In this document: piece by piece, positions 9,346-17,313 of the stretch | Layout: each line of letters begins with the position of its first letter | How positions within the stretch are numbered: the stretch's first letter is position 1 | NCBI RefSeq assembly: GCF_002155265.1 | Contig: NZ_CP021251.1 | Location: forward strand, 248,001 to 312,000 | DNA length: 64,000 bases | DNA from: Corynebacterium pseudotuberculosis | GTDB taxonomy: Bacteria; Actinomycetota; Actinomycetes; Mycobacteriales; Mycobacteriaceae | Direction: 5' to 3' | Notes under the pieces: model-generated | What the model was told of the DNA's origin: nothing | Database searches by the model: none | What the model saw: the letters and a program-made list of their open reading frames with translations, nothing else | Made by a program: the position numbers and the translations under genes

Positions 9346-11361
9346 ATGAGCTTTAACTCTGAAACCGCTACTCGCCCTGAGTTCACCCAGCCAGCTTCCA
9401 TCGTCGATGGCGTAAAGCTGGGCAGCATCCTTGAATCCAACGAGCCCAAGGGCGTTCCTACCAAGGACATGTGGGAGTACCAAAAAGACCACATGAACCT
9501 GGTTTCCCCACTGAACCGTCGTAAGTTTACGGTCCTTGTTGTGGGAACCGGACTTTCCGGTGGCGGCGCTGCTGCTGCCCTCGGTGAACTGGGATACAAC
9601 GTGAAGGTCTTCACGTACCATGACGCTCCTCGTCGTGCGCACTCCATTGCTGCGCAGGGTGGTGTGAACTCCGCTCGCGGTAAGAAAGTGGACAACGACG
9701 GTGCTTACCGCCACGTGAAGGACACTGTGAAGGGGGGCGACTACCGCTGCCGCGAGTCCGATTGTTGGCGCTTAGCGTATGAATCCGTACGCGTCATCGA
9801 CCACATGAACGCCATTGGTGCTCCTTTCGCTCGCGAATACGGTGGAACCTTGGCTACTCGTTCCTTCGGTGGCGTGCAGGTTTCCCGTACGTATTACACG
9901 CGTGGTCAAACAGGCCAGCAGCTGCAATTGTCCGGTGCTGCAGCATTGCAGCGTCAGATTGGCCTCGGGACTGTGGAGATCTTTACGCATGCAGACATGC
10001 ATGATCTGATCCTTACAGATGAAAACGGCAAGAAAGCCTGCCGCGGTATTGTCACCCGTAACCTGATCACAGGCGAGCTCACTCCTCATACGGGCCATGC
10101 AGTCATCCTGGCTACTGGCGGTTACGGCAACGTCTATCACATGTCTACGCTGGCTAAGAACTCCAACGCATCGGCAATGATGAGGGCGTATGAGCTCGGC
10201 GCTTATTTGGCTTCTCCGTCTTTCATTCAGTTCCACCCGACAGGCCTTCCGGTTAACTCGGAATGGCAGTCGAAGACGATCCTGATGTCCGAGTCTTTGC
10301 GTAACGACGGCCGCATCTGGTCCCCACTCGAGCCCAAAGACGATCGCGATCCCAACACGATCCCTGAAGAAGAGCGCGACTACTTCCTTGAGCGCCGCTA
10401 CCCGGCATTCGGTAATCTCGTGCCTCGCGACGTAGCATCGCGTGCTATTTCTCAGCAGATCAACAAGGGACTCGGCGTTGGGCCTCTGCACAACTCCGCT
10501 TACCTGGACTTCCGCGATTCCATTGAGCGTCTTGGTGAGAACACAATCCGTGAGCGTTATTCCAACCTCTTCCAGATGTATGAAGAGGCAATTGGTGAGA
10601 ACCCATTCAAGGCTCCGATGCGTATTGCCCCGACTTGCCACTTCACCATGGGCGGCTTGTGGACGGACTTTAATGAGATGACCTCTATCGACGGTCTCTT
10701 TGCCGCAGGTGAGTGCTCCTGGACCTATCACGGTGCAAACCGTCTGGGCGCTAACTCCCTGCTTTCTGCCTCTGTCGATGGCTGGTTTACCTTGCCGTTT
10801 ACTATTCCGAACTACTTGGCTAACCACCTTGGAGAGGCCAAGCTAGCTGAGGATGCTCCTGAAGCAGTTGCTGCCGTGGCACGAGCTCAGGCTCGCATAG
10901 ACAAGCTCATGAACATTAAGGGCGATGATCCTCATGGTCCTGAGCATTATCACCGCCAGCTGGGCGATATCCTCTACTTCTCTTGTGGCGTTGCCCGTAA
11001 CGTTGAAGATCTGAAGACCGGTATTGAGAAGATTCGGAAACTCCGTAAGGAATTCTGGTCCAACCTCCGCATTACCGGTGAGGCAGAAGAGATGAACCAG
11101 GTTCTTGAGTACGCATGCCGCGTAGCTGACTACATCGACCTCGGCGAGCTCATGTGCGTTGACGCGCTCGACCGCGATGAGTCCTGTGGTGCGCACTTCC
11201 GTGAAGATCATCTCTCTTCTGAGGGTGAGGCAGAGCGTGACGACGAAAACTGGTGCTTTGTTTCCGCTTGGGAGCCAGGCGCACAGGAACACGAGTTCAT
11301 TCGCCATGCTGAGCCACTCACATTCGAATCGATCCCGCTGATGACAAGGAACTACAAGTAA
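9346..11361 (+). CDS. sdhA: Succinate dehydrogenase flavoprotein subunit
   Basis: This 671-residue catalytic subunit oxidises succinate to fumarate. The FAD-binding motif VVGTGLSGGGAAAALG lies near residue 65. The His for covalent FAD attachment is in RRAHSIAAQGG, substrate-site residues are in FHPTGLP and ARTCHFTMGG-like segments, and HGANRLGANSLL follows. The length is that of the large epsilon-proteobacterial/Bacillus-type SdhA. The gene lies between sdhC and sdhB and shares one base with the sdhB start, so expression is coupled. Regulation should follow the sites upstream of sdhC. Confidence 0.96.
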   Translation: MSFNSETATRPEFTQPASIVDGVKLGSILESNEPKGVPTKDMWEYQKDHMNLVSPLNRRKFTVLVVGTGLSGGGAAAALGELGYNVKVFTYHDAPRRAHSIAAQGGVNSARGKKVDNDGAYRHVKDTVKGGDYRCRESDCWRLAYESVRVIDHMNAIGAPFAREYGGTLATRSFGGVQVSRTYYTRGQTGQQLQLSGAAALQRQIGLGTVEIFTHADMHDLILTDENGKKACRGIVTRNLITGELTPHTGHAVILATGGYGNVYHMSTLAKNSNASAMMRAYELGAYLASPSFIQFHPTGLPVNSEWQSKTILMSESLRNDGRIWSPLEPKDDRDPNTIPEEERDYFLERRYPAFGNLVPRDVASRAISQQINKGLGVGPLHNSAYLDFRDSIERLGENTIRERYSNLFQMYEEAIGENPFKAPMRIAPTCHFTMGGLWTDFNEMTSIDGLFAAGECSWTYHGANRLGANSLLSASVDGWFTLPFTIPNYLANHLGEAKLAEDAPEAVAAVARAQARIDKLMNIKGDDPHGPEHYHRQLGDILYFSCGVARNVEDLKTGIEKIRKLRKEFWSNLRITGEAEEMNQVLEYACRVADYIDLGELMCVDALDRDESCGAHFREDHLSSEGEAERDDENWCFVSAWEPGAQEHEFIRHAEPLTFESIPLMTRNYK

Positions 11362-12110
11362 TGAAACTCCATCTTGAAATTTGGCGTCAGGCCGGTCCTC
11401 ACAGCGAAGGTCATTTCGAGTCCATCGACGTCGAGGACGCCGTAGCGCAGATGTCTATCCTTGAGCTGCTGGACCACGTCAACACTGGCCTGGTTGAGGA
11501 GGGCAAAGAGCCCTTTGTCTTTGCTTCGGACTGTCGTGAAGGCATCTGTGGCACCTGTGGCCTGTTGGTTAACGGACGTCCGCATGGCCTGGACAAGAAC
11601 AAGCCTTCCTGCCAGCAGCGCCTTGATCACGTGGCAGATGGTTCGACCCTCAAGATCGAGCCTTTCCGTTCTGCTGCTTACCCAGTGATCAAGGACCTCG
11701 CTGTTGATCGCTCGGCTCTTGACCGAGTGATGCAAAAGGGTGGCTACGTTTCAATCAATGCCGGCACGGCTCCGGACGCAGACACCATTTACCAGAACCA
11801 CGAGAAAGCTGAGCTTGCTCTTGACCATGCTGCATGCATCGGTTGTGGCGCCTGTGTAGCTGCGTGCCCCAACGGTGCAGCGCACCTGTTCACGGGAGCA
11901 AAGCTTGTGCATCTCGCTCTTATGCCTTTGGGTCGTGAAGAGCGTGGCAAGCGTGCCCGCAATATGATTGATGAGCTTGAGACCAACTTTGGTCACTGCT
12001 CGCTGTATGGCGAGTGCGCAGATGTCTGCCCGGCAGGCATTCCGCTTTCCGCCGTCGCAGCTATCAACAAAGAGCGGGCCCGCGCTTTCTTCCGTGGTAA
12101 GGACGACTAA
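11361..12110 (+). CDS. sdhB: Succinate dehydrogenase iron-sulfur subunit
   Basis: This 249-residue subunit passes electrons from FAD to the quinone. Cys motifs for three clusters are visible in order: CREGICGTCG with a further Cys in KPSCQ for [2Fe-2S] (about residues 58-94), CIGCGACVAACPNG for the [4Fe-4S] cluster (about 153-166), and HCSLYGECADVCPAG near 212-225, contributing ligands to the remaining clusters. Its ATG overlaps the last base of the sdhA stop. A small membrane protein gene follows 61 bases later. Confidence 0.96.
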   Translation: MKLHLEIWRQAGPHSEGHFESIDVEDAVAQMSILELLDHVNTGLVEEGKEPFVFASDCREGICGTCGLLVNGRPHGLDKNKPSCQQRLDHVADGSTLKIEPFRSAAYPVIKDLAVDRSALDRVMQKGGYVSINAGTAPDADTIYQNHEKAELALDHAACIGCGACVAACPNGAAHLFTGAKLVHLALMPLGREERGKRARNMIDELETNFGHCSLYGECADVCPAGIPLSAVAAINKERARAFFRGKDD

Positions 12111-12171
12111 GCTAAGGTTTAACGCAACGAGCTGACTCACTCAAAAGGGAAAATTTTTAGAAAGGCACATT

Positions 12172-12522
12172 ATGTCTCATTCAGCACCTGCAACGCAGGA
12201 GACTGCGGGATACCCAGTTTTCGAGGGGCGCATGCACTACATCGATGGCTATGACCCCGCGAGCCTTTGGGCACCGCATTCGTCGCTACAGCGTACGAGT
12301 ACGTGGGTGGGCATGGGTGCCATTCTTGTTTCCCTTGCAGGTTTCGGCGCGCTGATCTTTGGCTTGGGTGCTGCTTCTGTAGGAAGCCAAGATGCCTGGG
12401 CTACCTACGTTATTATTGGCGCGGTTCTAGGTTTTGCTCTGCTCATTGGTGGTTTTCTTTTGGTCCACCATGGTCGCCGCAACTACCGTCAGTATCGTGC
12501 TGAAACCGGTCGCATGAATTAG
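12172..12522 (+). CDS. Small membrane protein following sdhCAB
   Basis: This 116-residue protein has a hydrophilic N-terminal 40 residues (EGRMHYIDGYDPASLW) and two transmembrane helices (about 43-65 and 76-100), ending in a basic cytoplasmic tail. A clear AGAAAGG site lies before the ATG. It sits between sdhB and a terminator, so it probably shares the sdh transcript. I do not recognise a characterised family. A role in assembly or stability of the succinate dehydrogenase complex is only a guess from position. Confidence 0.75.
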   Translation: MSHSAPATQETAGYPVFEGRMHYIDGYDPASLWAPHSSLQRTSTWVGMGAILVSLAGFGALIFGLGAASVGSQDAWATYVIIGAVLGFALLIGGFLLVHHGRRNYRQYRAETGRMN

Positions 12523-12543
12523 GTTTTGCGACACCTCCACTCA

Positions 12544-12581
12544 CAAAGGCCCCGATATTCCTCAGGAAATCGGGGCCTTTG
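12544..12581 (+). terminator. Terminator of the sdh operon
   Basis: A 13-bp perfect inverted repeat (CAAAGGCCCCGAT at 12544-12556, complement at 12569-12581) lies just after the small membrane gene. The T-run on the plus side is short, and the stem can work in both directions. Confidence 0.75.
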
Positions 12582-12606
12582 TTCATGCACGATTAGCATC
12601 AAAGCT

Positions 12607-12705
12607 ATGAATGACAAAAGGGGAAAATTGTTATGGGTGCTTATGACCTTGGCTGCGACGCTAATCGGTATTAATTACATAGTGGCAGGATGGAATGCGT
12701 TGTAA
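12607..12705 (+). CDS. Possible 32-residue single-helix membrane peptide
   Basis: ATG at 12607, TAA at 12703-12705. The product starts MNDKRGKLLWVLMTLAA and ends AGWNAL. It has a positively charged start and one hydrophobic helix of about 18 residues, as small bacterial membrane proteins do. There is no good ribosome site; a leaderless transcript would be needed. It lies alone between the sdh terminator and the DUF445 gene. It may be a chance frame, so confidence is low. Confidence 0.35.
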   Translation: MNDKRGKLLWVLMTLAATLIGINYIVAGWNAL

Positions 12706-12771
12706 CTGCCCGGGCGTGTTTAATGTGCTCTGGGCGAACTGGCTACCGACTGTCGCGGGACGTACGGGATA

Positions 12772-14088
12772 ATGAGTGTTATGGCACAACATGCAGCTCC
12801 ACGCGGACTCGCGGTTCCTGGTCCCCCTCCTGAAGCGGAGGCTGAAAAGAGACGTGCGCTACGGAAGCACAAGACTATTGCTACGGGCTTACTTTTTGTT
12901 GCTGCGGCGATTTTTTTGAGCTGTCAGTGGTATACCTCGGTGACTGATCCCACCCCTGCATGGGTGGGCTTTGTCCGGGCGGCCGCTGAGGCCGGAATGG
13001 TCGGAGGCTTGGCCGATTGGTTTGCGGTAACTGCTTTGTTCCGATATCCCTTAGGCATCAAGATCCCTCATACGGCGATTGTGCGTCGGAAGAAGGATCA
13101 AGTGGGAGTAGCCCTGAGCGGATTTGTAAGCGAGAACTTTCTCAACGCAGAACAAATCACAGAGAAAGTGTCCCAAGCACATGTAGCTAGTCGCATCGGT
13201 GAGTGGTTATCTGAGCCGGATAATGCTGAGACCGTGTCGCGCGAAGTCGGTGCTTTTACCGCGAAGGCGGTCCGAGCGCTGGATCCTCAGGACGCAGAGG
13301 CGGTTATTAAGAAAGCAATTGTGGAAAAGCTCGCTGAGCCGGAGTGGGGACCACCCCTTGGCCGACTCTTACAGCAGCTCAATCAGGGCGGCCAGACGGA
13401 ACCAATAGTGGATCAGCTGGTTTCTTGGCTGCATAAGAAGGCGCTGACGTCGGAAAGCTTAATCCTCAAGATTTTGGGAGAGCGCGCGCCTTCTTGGGCG
13501 CCAAAGTTTGTCAATGAGCTGGTGGGCGAGCGCGTGTATCGGGAGCTTATTCAGTGGACGGCTGCGGTGAAGAGCGATAAAAATCATGAGGCTCGGCAGG
13601 CAATCAGGCGTTTTCTGGAAAAATTCGCTGATGATCTGCAGACGGATCCGGTTCTGATCCAAAAAGTGGAAGACGTCAAGCACGATGTGATGGGCTCGGC
13701 GCCAGTGCAGGATGCTGCCTCGACCATCTGGGCTCATGTGTCTAAGAACGTGATCCTTGCTGTGGAAGACGCGGACTCCCTGCTGCGCCAAAAGATTAAA
13801 GAATATGCGCTGGAGTGGGGTAACCGGATTCACTCCGATGATGCACTGCGTGCAGACCTTGGCGCGCGCATCACCAAGGCTGCAGCTTTCCTTGCGGACA
13901 ATTATGCGGATCAGGTGACGTCGATTATTTCGGAGACCATCGAGCGCTGGGACGCGGATGAGGCCAGCGACAAGATTGAGTTGATGGTGGGTAAGGACCT
14001 GCAATACATTCGTCTTAATGGAACAGTCGTGGGTGCTCTTGCCGGCTTGGCCATCTACACTGTTTCATATTCACTCTTTGGGGTGTAA
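12772..14088 (+). CDS. DUF445 family membrane protein
   Basis: This 438-residue protein fits the DUF445 family. An N-terminal hydrophobic helix (about residues 36-55) is followed by the family signature AAEAGMVGGLADWFAVTALFRYPLGIKIPHTAIV. A long helical region follows (about 110-400), and a C-terminal hydrophobic segment (GTVVGALAGLAIYTVSYSL) closes it. The family is associated with envelopes, but its role is unknown. The 5' end starts MSVMAQHAAPRGL, and Met4 is an alternative start. The next gene, DUF2516, begins 61 bases downstream. Confidence 0.85.
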   Translation: MSVMAQHAAPRGLAVPGPPPEAEAEKRRALRKHKTIATGLLFVAAAIFLSCQWYTSVTDPTPAWVGFVRAAAEAGMVGGLADWFAVTALFRYPLGIKIPHTAIVRRKKDQVGVALSGFVSENFLNAEQITEKVSQAHVASRIGEWLSEPDNAETVSREVGAFTAKAVRALDPQDAEAVIKKAIVEKLAEPEWGPPLGRLLQQLNQGGQTEPIVDQLVSWLHKKALTSESLILKILGERAPSWAPKFVNELVGERVYRELIQWTAAVKSDKNHEARQAIRRFLEKFADDLQTDPVLIQKVEDVKHDVMGSAPVQDAASTIWAHVSKNVILAVEDADSLLRQKIKEYALEWGNRIHSDDALRADLGARITKAAAFLADNYADQVTSIISETIERWDADEASDKIELMVGKDLQYIRLNGTVVGALAGLAIYTVSYSLFGV

Positions 14089-14149
14089 GCGGGGTTTAAA
14101 CACTGTAGACACTGCTGATCCTCATGTATACATTCAAGGAATTCTCTTC

Positions 14150-14440
14150 ATGACCTTTGTTTTCCTGATTTTTGGTTACCTTCTTAAGGCGGCAGTTTAT
14201 CTTGCAGTGGCTGCTGCCCTGATTGGCGCGGGATTAGCAGCTGCAACGCGAGCCGATGCTTTTGAAGCAGGAGACCGACAGAACAAGTGGATCTGGGTGG
14301 GGCTGCTTCTGCTAGCGGCCCTCATGGTGTATCTAAAAGTCCAGTTCCTTTCTTGGATTGGATTGGTGATCATTGGCCTGTATTGGTTTGATGTTCGCCC
14401 TCAAATCAAGAACATCCTTAATGGTAACTATGGCTGGTGA
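14150..14440 (+). CDS. DUF2516 family membrane protein
   Basis: This 96-residue protein has about three hydrophobic segments and the DUF2516-like ending GLVIIGLYWFDVRPQIKNI. The start is placed at ATG 14150 (MTFVFLIFGYLLK), because AAGGA lies ten bases ahead. The longer frame from 14018 would only extend into the end of DUF445. Its end overlaps the likely start of the DeoC-like gene, so the two are coupled. The function is unknown. Confidence 0.75.
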   Translation: MTFVFLIFGYLLKAAVYLAVAAALIGAGLAAATRADAFEAGDRQNKWIWVGLLLLAALMVYLKVQFLSWIGLVIIGLYWFDVRPQIKNILNGNYGW

Positions 14441-15023
14441 CCGAGGTATGGCTAGCGATAAGACGGTGGTGGTCACGCTACTGGATCCGCTGGCAACAGC
14501 TGATGATGTGAAACAGCTTGCGGCAACCGCCAGGCAACAGGGGATGGGAATCTGCGTGGAGCCCTCGCTATTGCACGCAATCGATGCAGCAACGAAGCAC
14601 GCTGAACAATTCCCCGTGGTCTCCTGGGCGGGATACCCCACAGGTAAGCATCATGTGCTGATTAAGGCGTCTGAGGCTCGGCTCGCAGTGCAATCTGGGG
14701 CAACGATGGTGATTTATGTCCCTGATCCGGCTTCGCTTATCCACACCACCGGTGCAGCCTTTATCGGAGAGATCGTGGCAGCACGCGAGGCCGTGCCTCA
14801 TCCTGCCCAGCTCGCGGTGCTTGTCGACGACACCCTTCTAGGTGAAGAGCTACGTGCCCGTGCACATGAGTGGTTGGCAAAAGTAGGCGTGGACGCGGTG
14901 GTCTCCTATAGCGTGGGTGATCACGAAAAGAGCGGAATCCCGCTGTACGTTTTATGCGATATAAGTGAAGCCCCCGTGCACAAGGCAGCGGGAGCTCATG
15001 GAGTTCTGGTAACCGGGCTTTAA
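14430..15023 (+). CDS. DeoC-like protein with degenerate active site
   Basis: This protein of about 197 residues follows the deoxyribose-phosphate aldolase fold: a first strand TVVVTLLDPLATADDVKQL, VSWAGYPTGKHHVLIKASEARLAVQSGATMVIYV, and AHGVLVTGL at the end. DeoC cleaves deoxyribose-5-phosphate through a Schiff-base Lys in a VKTSTG motif, with an Asp in the GADEID/N segment. Here GADEID is replaced by GATMVIYV, and the Lys motif by VDAVVSYSVGD, so the catalytic Lys and Asp appear lost. It is probably a non-catalytic relative. The start is uncertain (14430 or 14448). Its end overlaps the convergent DUF2993 gene by four bases. Confidence 0.65.
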   Translation: MAGDRGMASDKTVVVTLLDPLATADDVKQLAATARQQGMGICVEPSLLHAIDAATKHAEQFPVVSWAGYPTGKHHVLIKASEARLAVQSGATMVIYVPDPASLIHTTGAAFIGEIVAAREAVPHPAQLAVLVDDTLLGEELRARAHEWLAKVGVDAVVSYSVGDHEKSGIPLYVLCDISEAPVHKAAGAHGVLVTGL

Positions 15024-15868
15024 CGCGTGGGGGCTACCGGTTGCTGGTCCTTCTCTTTGCCTAGCTCGTTGAGATTGACATTCTCTCCGTCAACTTCAAT
15101 TGTGACGCCATGCTCTACTACCTTAACGCTTTTAATCTTAAGATTTCCGGCCATCGTGCTGGCCTGATCGCGTAGACCCTTGGTCAGGGCGTCAGAAACT
15201 GTAGAAGGCAGCTCAACTCCGAGGAAGCTGGCGTTGGTGGCGGTGAAGGACAGCCGGCCGTCGACAGCCTCCGGTTTAAGCGTAAGTTTGGCTGCTCCAC
15301 CTGTGATATCCACCTTCACCGTGCCATCTGCAGGGTTAGAGGTGATCCCAGTTACCTGAATAAGCTGTTGGAGGAAAGTACCTGCGAGTGCGCCCAGCTC
15401 GTTATCCTTTCCTTCGGTCGGAGCAGGTTGATGTGTCTGATTTTCGGCGATGCTTTTTTGGAGTACGGCTAGGAGGTAGTCGTCTGCCAGCGTGGTCCGA
15501 AGTGAGAGCGAAGCCGCGACTGGGTTATCGGGATCGGAAATATTTAAAGAATCCACGTTAATAAAGGCCTGAGGCGTGCCGGTGACCTCTGGGACGGCGT
15601 TGGCGCCGCCGGGGTGCTTAATATTGACAGTCGAAGGCGACTCAATAGTAACGCTAGGGATGTTTTGAGTTACGGCTGAAAAAAGTAAAGGAGTTGGCCC
15701 GAAGGAGATGCTGGCTTCTTGACCAGTGGAATTGGAACCCACAGCATCTTTGAGTTGTTTGCTGATGCTCCAGCGTACGCCGAACTCGGCCAGCAGCAGG
15801 AGGACCATCAGTACAACGATGATTGTGAGGATAAGTTTACTAATGCGAGAACCAATAGTTTTAGACAC
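15020..15868 (-). CDS. DUF2993 / LmeA-like envelope lipid-binding protein
   Basis: This 282-residue protein has an N-terminal transmembrane or signal helix (about 12-30, LILTIIVVLMVLLLLAEFGV) and an exported beta-rich region typical of DUF2993. That family includes mycobacterial LmeA, a periplasmic phosphoinositide-binding protein needed for lipomannan maturation. No catalytic motif is visible. The C-terminus is hydrophilic (LGKEKDQQPVAPTR). It stands alone on the minus strand, convergent with the DeoC-like gene. The LmeA-type role is inferred from the family only. Confidence 0.75.
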   Translation of the reverse strand: MSKTIGSRISKLILTIIVVLMVLLLLAEFGVRWSISKQLKDAVGSNSTGQEASISFGPTPLLFSAVTQNIPSVTIESPSTVNIKHPGGANAVPEVTGTPQAFINVDSLNISDPDNPVAASLSLRTTLADDYLLAVLQKSIAENQTHQPAPTEGKDNELGALAGTFLQQLIQVTGITSNPADGTVKVDITGGAAKLTLKPEAVDGRLSFTATNASFLGVELPSTVSDALTKGLRDQASTMAGNLKIKSVKVVEHGVTIEVDGENVNLNELGKEKDQQPVAPTR

Positions 15869-15920
15869 GAGTTCTAGTGTCGCCTATTTTTCATGGTATC
15901 GCCACTAGTGGAAAGAGCAC

Positions 15921-15951
15921 TGGCCCGAATCCTCTGTGAGGATCCAGGCCA
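15921..15951. terminator. Stem-loop after pflA
   Basis: TGGCC-ATCCTC and its complement GAGGAT-GGCCA (15921-15934 and 15938-15951) form an 11-bp stem with a small internal loop. It lies nine bases past the pflA stop. There is no clear U-run, so terminator strength is uncertain. Confidence 0.5.
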
Positions 15952-15959
15952 GAAGCTAG

Positions 15960-16829
15960 TTAAGGGACTAGCAACCCGCGAGAACGAAAAACGTTCTTAG
16001 TAAAAGCAACCGACTCTTCTGTCGGAGGCTTGACGTCTTCAAGATCGTACTGAAGGTTAAGCTCATGCCACTTATCCGCACCCATATTGTGGAAGGGAAG
16101 TACCTCGACGCGTTCTACGTTGTCTTTCCACTGCTCAACGATGTCCGCGACCTTATTGATGTTTTCTGGAGAATCGGTGAGCCCAGGAACGAGTACAAAA
16201 CGAATCCATACGGGTTTGCCCACGGCGTGGAGACGATTGCCAAAATCAATAGTTGGTTGTAACTCGCGGCCAGTAACGCGGCGATAAGTTTCCTCGTCGC
16301 CTGCTTTGACGTCGAGAAGCACAAGATCGATGTTTTCTAAGTCCTCATCGCTGAGACGAGCACCCAGATACCCCGAGGTGTCTATGGTGGTATGGATCCC
16401 TGCGTCGTGTACTTCTTTGAGTACTCTGCGTGTGAAGGCTATCTGAAAGAGCGGCTCGCCGCCGGAGATTGTGAGTCCGCCGCCGGAGGCTTTGAAGACC
16501 CTGCGATAGCGCTTGATCTTCTTAATGATGTCTTCCACCCGTTCGAGCGTTCCCTTTTTCATCTGCATGGTATCGGGGTTGTGGCAGTACAAGCAACGCA
16601 GAGGGCAGCCCGCCATGAACATGGTCATGCGAGTGCCTGGGCCATCGACGGCGGTGACTAGCTCCCACGAATGCACCAGAGCGATATCGCCGGTCCGACG
16701 GGCTTCAATCAGCTCCTTGTGGGAGACATCCTCAAGCTCAAGATCTGTTCCGATGCCTGCGGCTGTGCCACGAAGACGCGGGCCATCTGAGCGTTCGACC
16801 GTAACTGTGGAGTTAATTCCATCGGCCAT
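15960..16829 (-). CDS. pflA: Pyruvate formate-lyase activating enzyme (radical SAM)
   Basis: This 289-residue radical SAM enzyme places the glycyl radical on pyruvate formate-lyase. The cluster motif CPLRCLYC (CxxxCxxC) is followed by HNPD, and GGGLTISGGEPL is the SAM-binding GGE motif. VALVHSWELVTAVDGPG near the N-terminus is the usual first strand, except for an extension of about 45 residues before it. The start is taken at ATG 16829 (MADGINSTVTV), with AAGGAA seven bases ahead; the longer frame to 16952 lacks a ribosome site. It is the third gene of the pfl locus, 181 bases after the glycyl-radical subunit, with a hairpin in the gap. Confidence 0.93.
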   Translation of the reverse strand: MADGINSTVTVERSDGPRLRGTAAGIGTDLELEDVSHKELIEARRTGDIALVHSWELVTAVDGPGTRMTMFMAGCPLRCLYCHNPDTMQMKKGTLERVEDIIKKIKRYRRVFKASGGGLTISGGEPLFQIAFTRRVLKEVHDAGIHTTIDTSGYLGARLSDEDLENIDLVLLDVKAGDEETYRRVTGRELQPTIDFGNRLHAVGKPVWIRFVLVPGLTDSPENINKVADIVEQWKDNVERVEVLPFHNMGADKWHELNLQYDLEDVKPPTEESVAFTKNVFRSRGLLVP

Positions 16830-16947
16830 GAGGATTCCTTTCGATCGCGACGTACGCGGGCGGTAGATCTGCGGAGAACTAAAACTATGGGTGGTTGCTA
16901 GAACAGTGGCTGCCGCTGAAGTACAACAAAATTCTGGGCAAAAGTAT

Positions 16948-16979
16948 GCCACCGTCTCAAGCGAACTCGAGGCGGTGGC
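16948..16979 (-). terminator. UUCG-capped hairpin between the PFL glycyl subunit and pflA
   Basis: On the transcript (minus strand), a stem of 14 pairs with one mismatch and one G-U pair (GCCACCGCCTCGAG against CTTGAGACGGTGGC) is closed by the very stable UUCG tetraloop. It is followed by ATACTTTTG. It may act as a partial terminator or a 3' stabiliser, keeping enzyme subunits more abundant than the activase. Confidence 0.6.
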
Positions 16980-17010
16980 AGCTAAAGATGCACGCTGAGC
17001 GCGCTACTCC

Positions 17011-17262
17011 TTATGCGGAGTGGTGGAAGGTACGCGAGAGAACGTCGAGCTGCTGCTCACGGGTGAGCTTGACAAAGTTCACGGCGTAGCCGGAGACGCG
17101 AACGGTGAGGTTCGGGTACTTGTCAGGATTCTCCATGGCATCCTCAAGCGTCTTCTGATCGAGGACGTTGATGTTTGCATGATAGAGACCTGCATTTGCA
17201 TTGTTCTCGTTGCGCTGGGTCTTCATGTCGTTGAGGCGCTCTTCAAAAGTCTTGGAAGACAT
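17011..17262 (-). CDS. Separate glycyl-radical subunit of pyruvate formate-lyase (GrcA/YfiD-like)
   Basis: This 83-residue protein corresponds to the C-terminal domain of pyruvate formate-lyase. Residues from about 28 ([20 protein letters not shown]) align with the end of E. coli Pfl[10 protein letters not shown] carries the radical Gly, here Gly58 (codon 17089-17091), and [14 protein letters not shown] closes the domain. A GGAGAA ribosome site lies six bases before the ATG. It starts 51 bases after the pflB stop, in the same frame. E. coli GrcA (YfiD) is a spare copy of this domain that repairs damaged PFL. Here the main enzyme lacks the domain, so this protein should be an essential subunit, not a spare. 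Confidence 0.88.
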   Translation of the reverse strand: MSSKTFEERLNDMKTQRNENNANAGLYHANINVLDQKTLEDAMENPDKYPNLTVRVSGYAVNFVKLTREQQLDVLSRTFHHSA

Positions 17263-17313
17263 AAGTTTCTCCGATTTCTTATGGGAATGAATTGTTAGGG
17301 ATGGTGCGAAGAT

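Noticed and set aside
9772..10827. 351-residue reading frame antisense to sdhA
   Set aside because: It is a shadow of the highly conserved sdhA frame, with no family likeness and no ribosome site.
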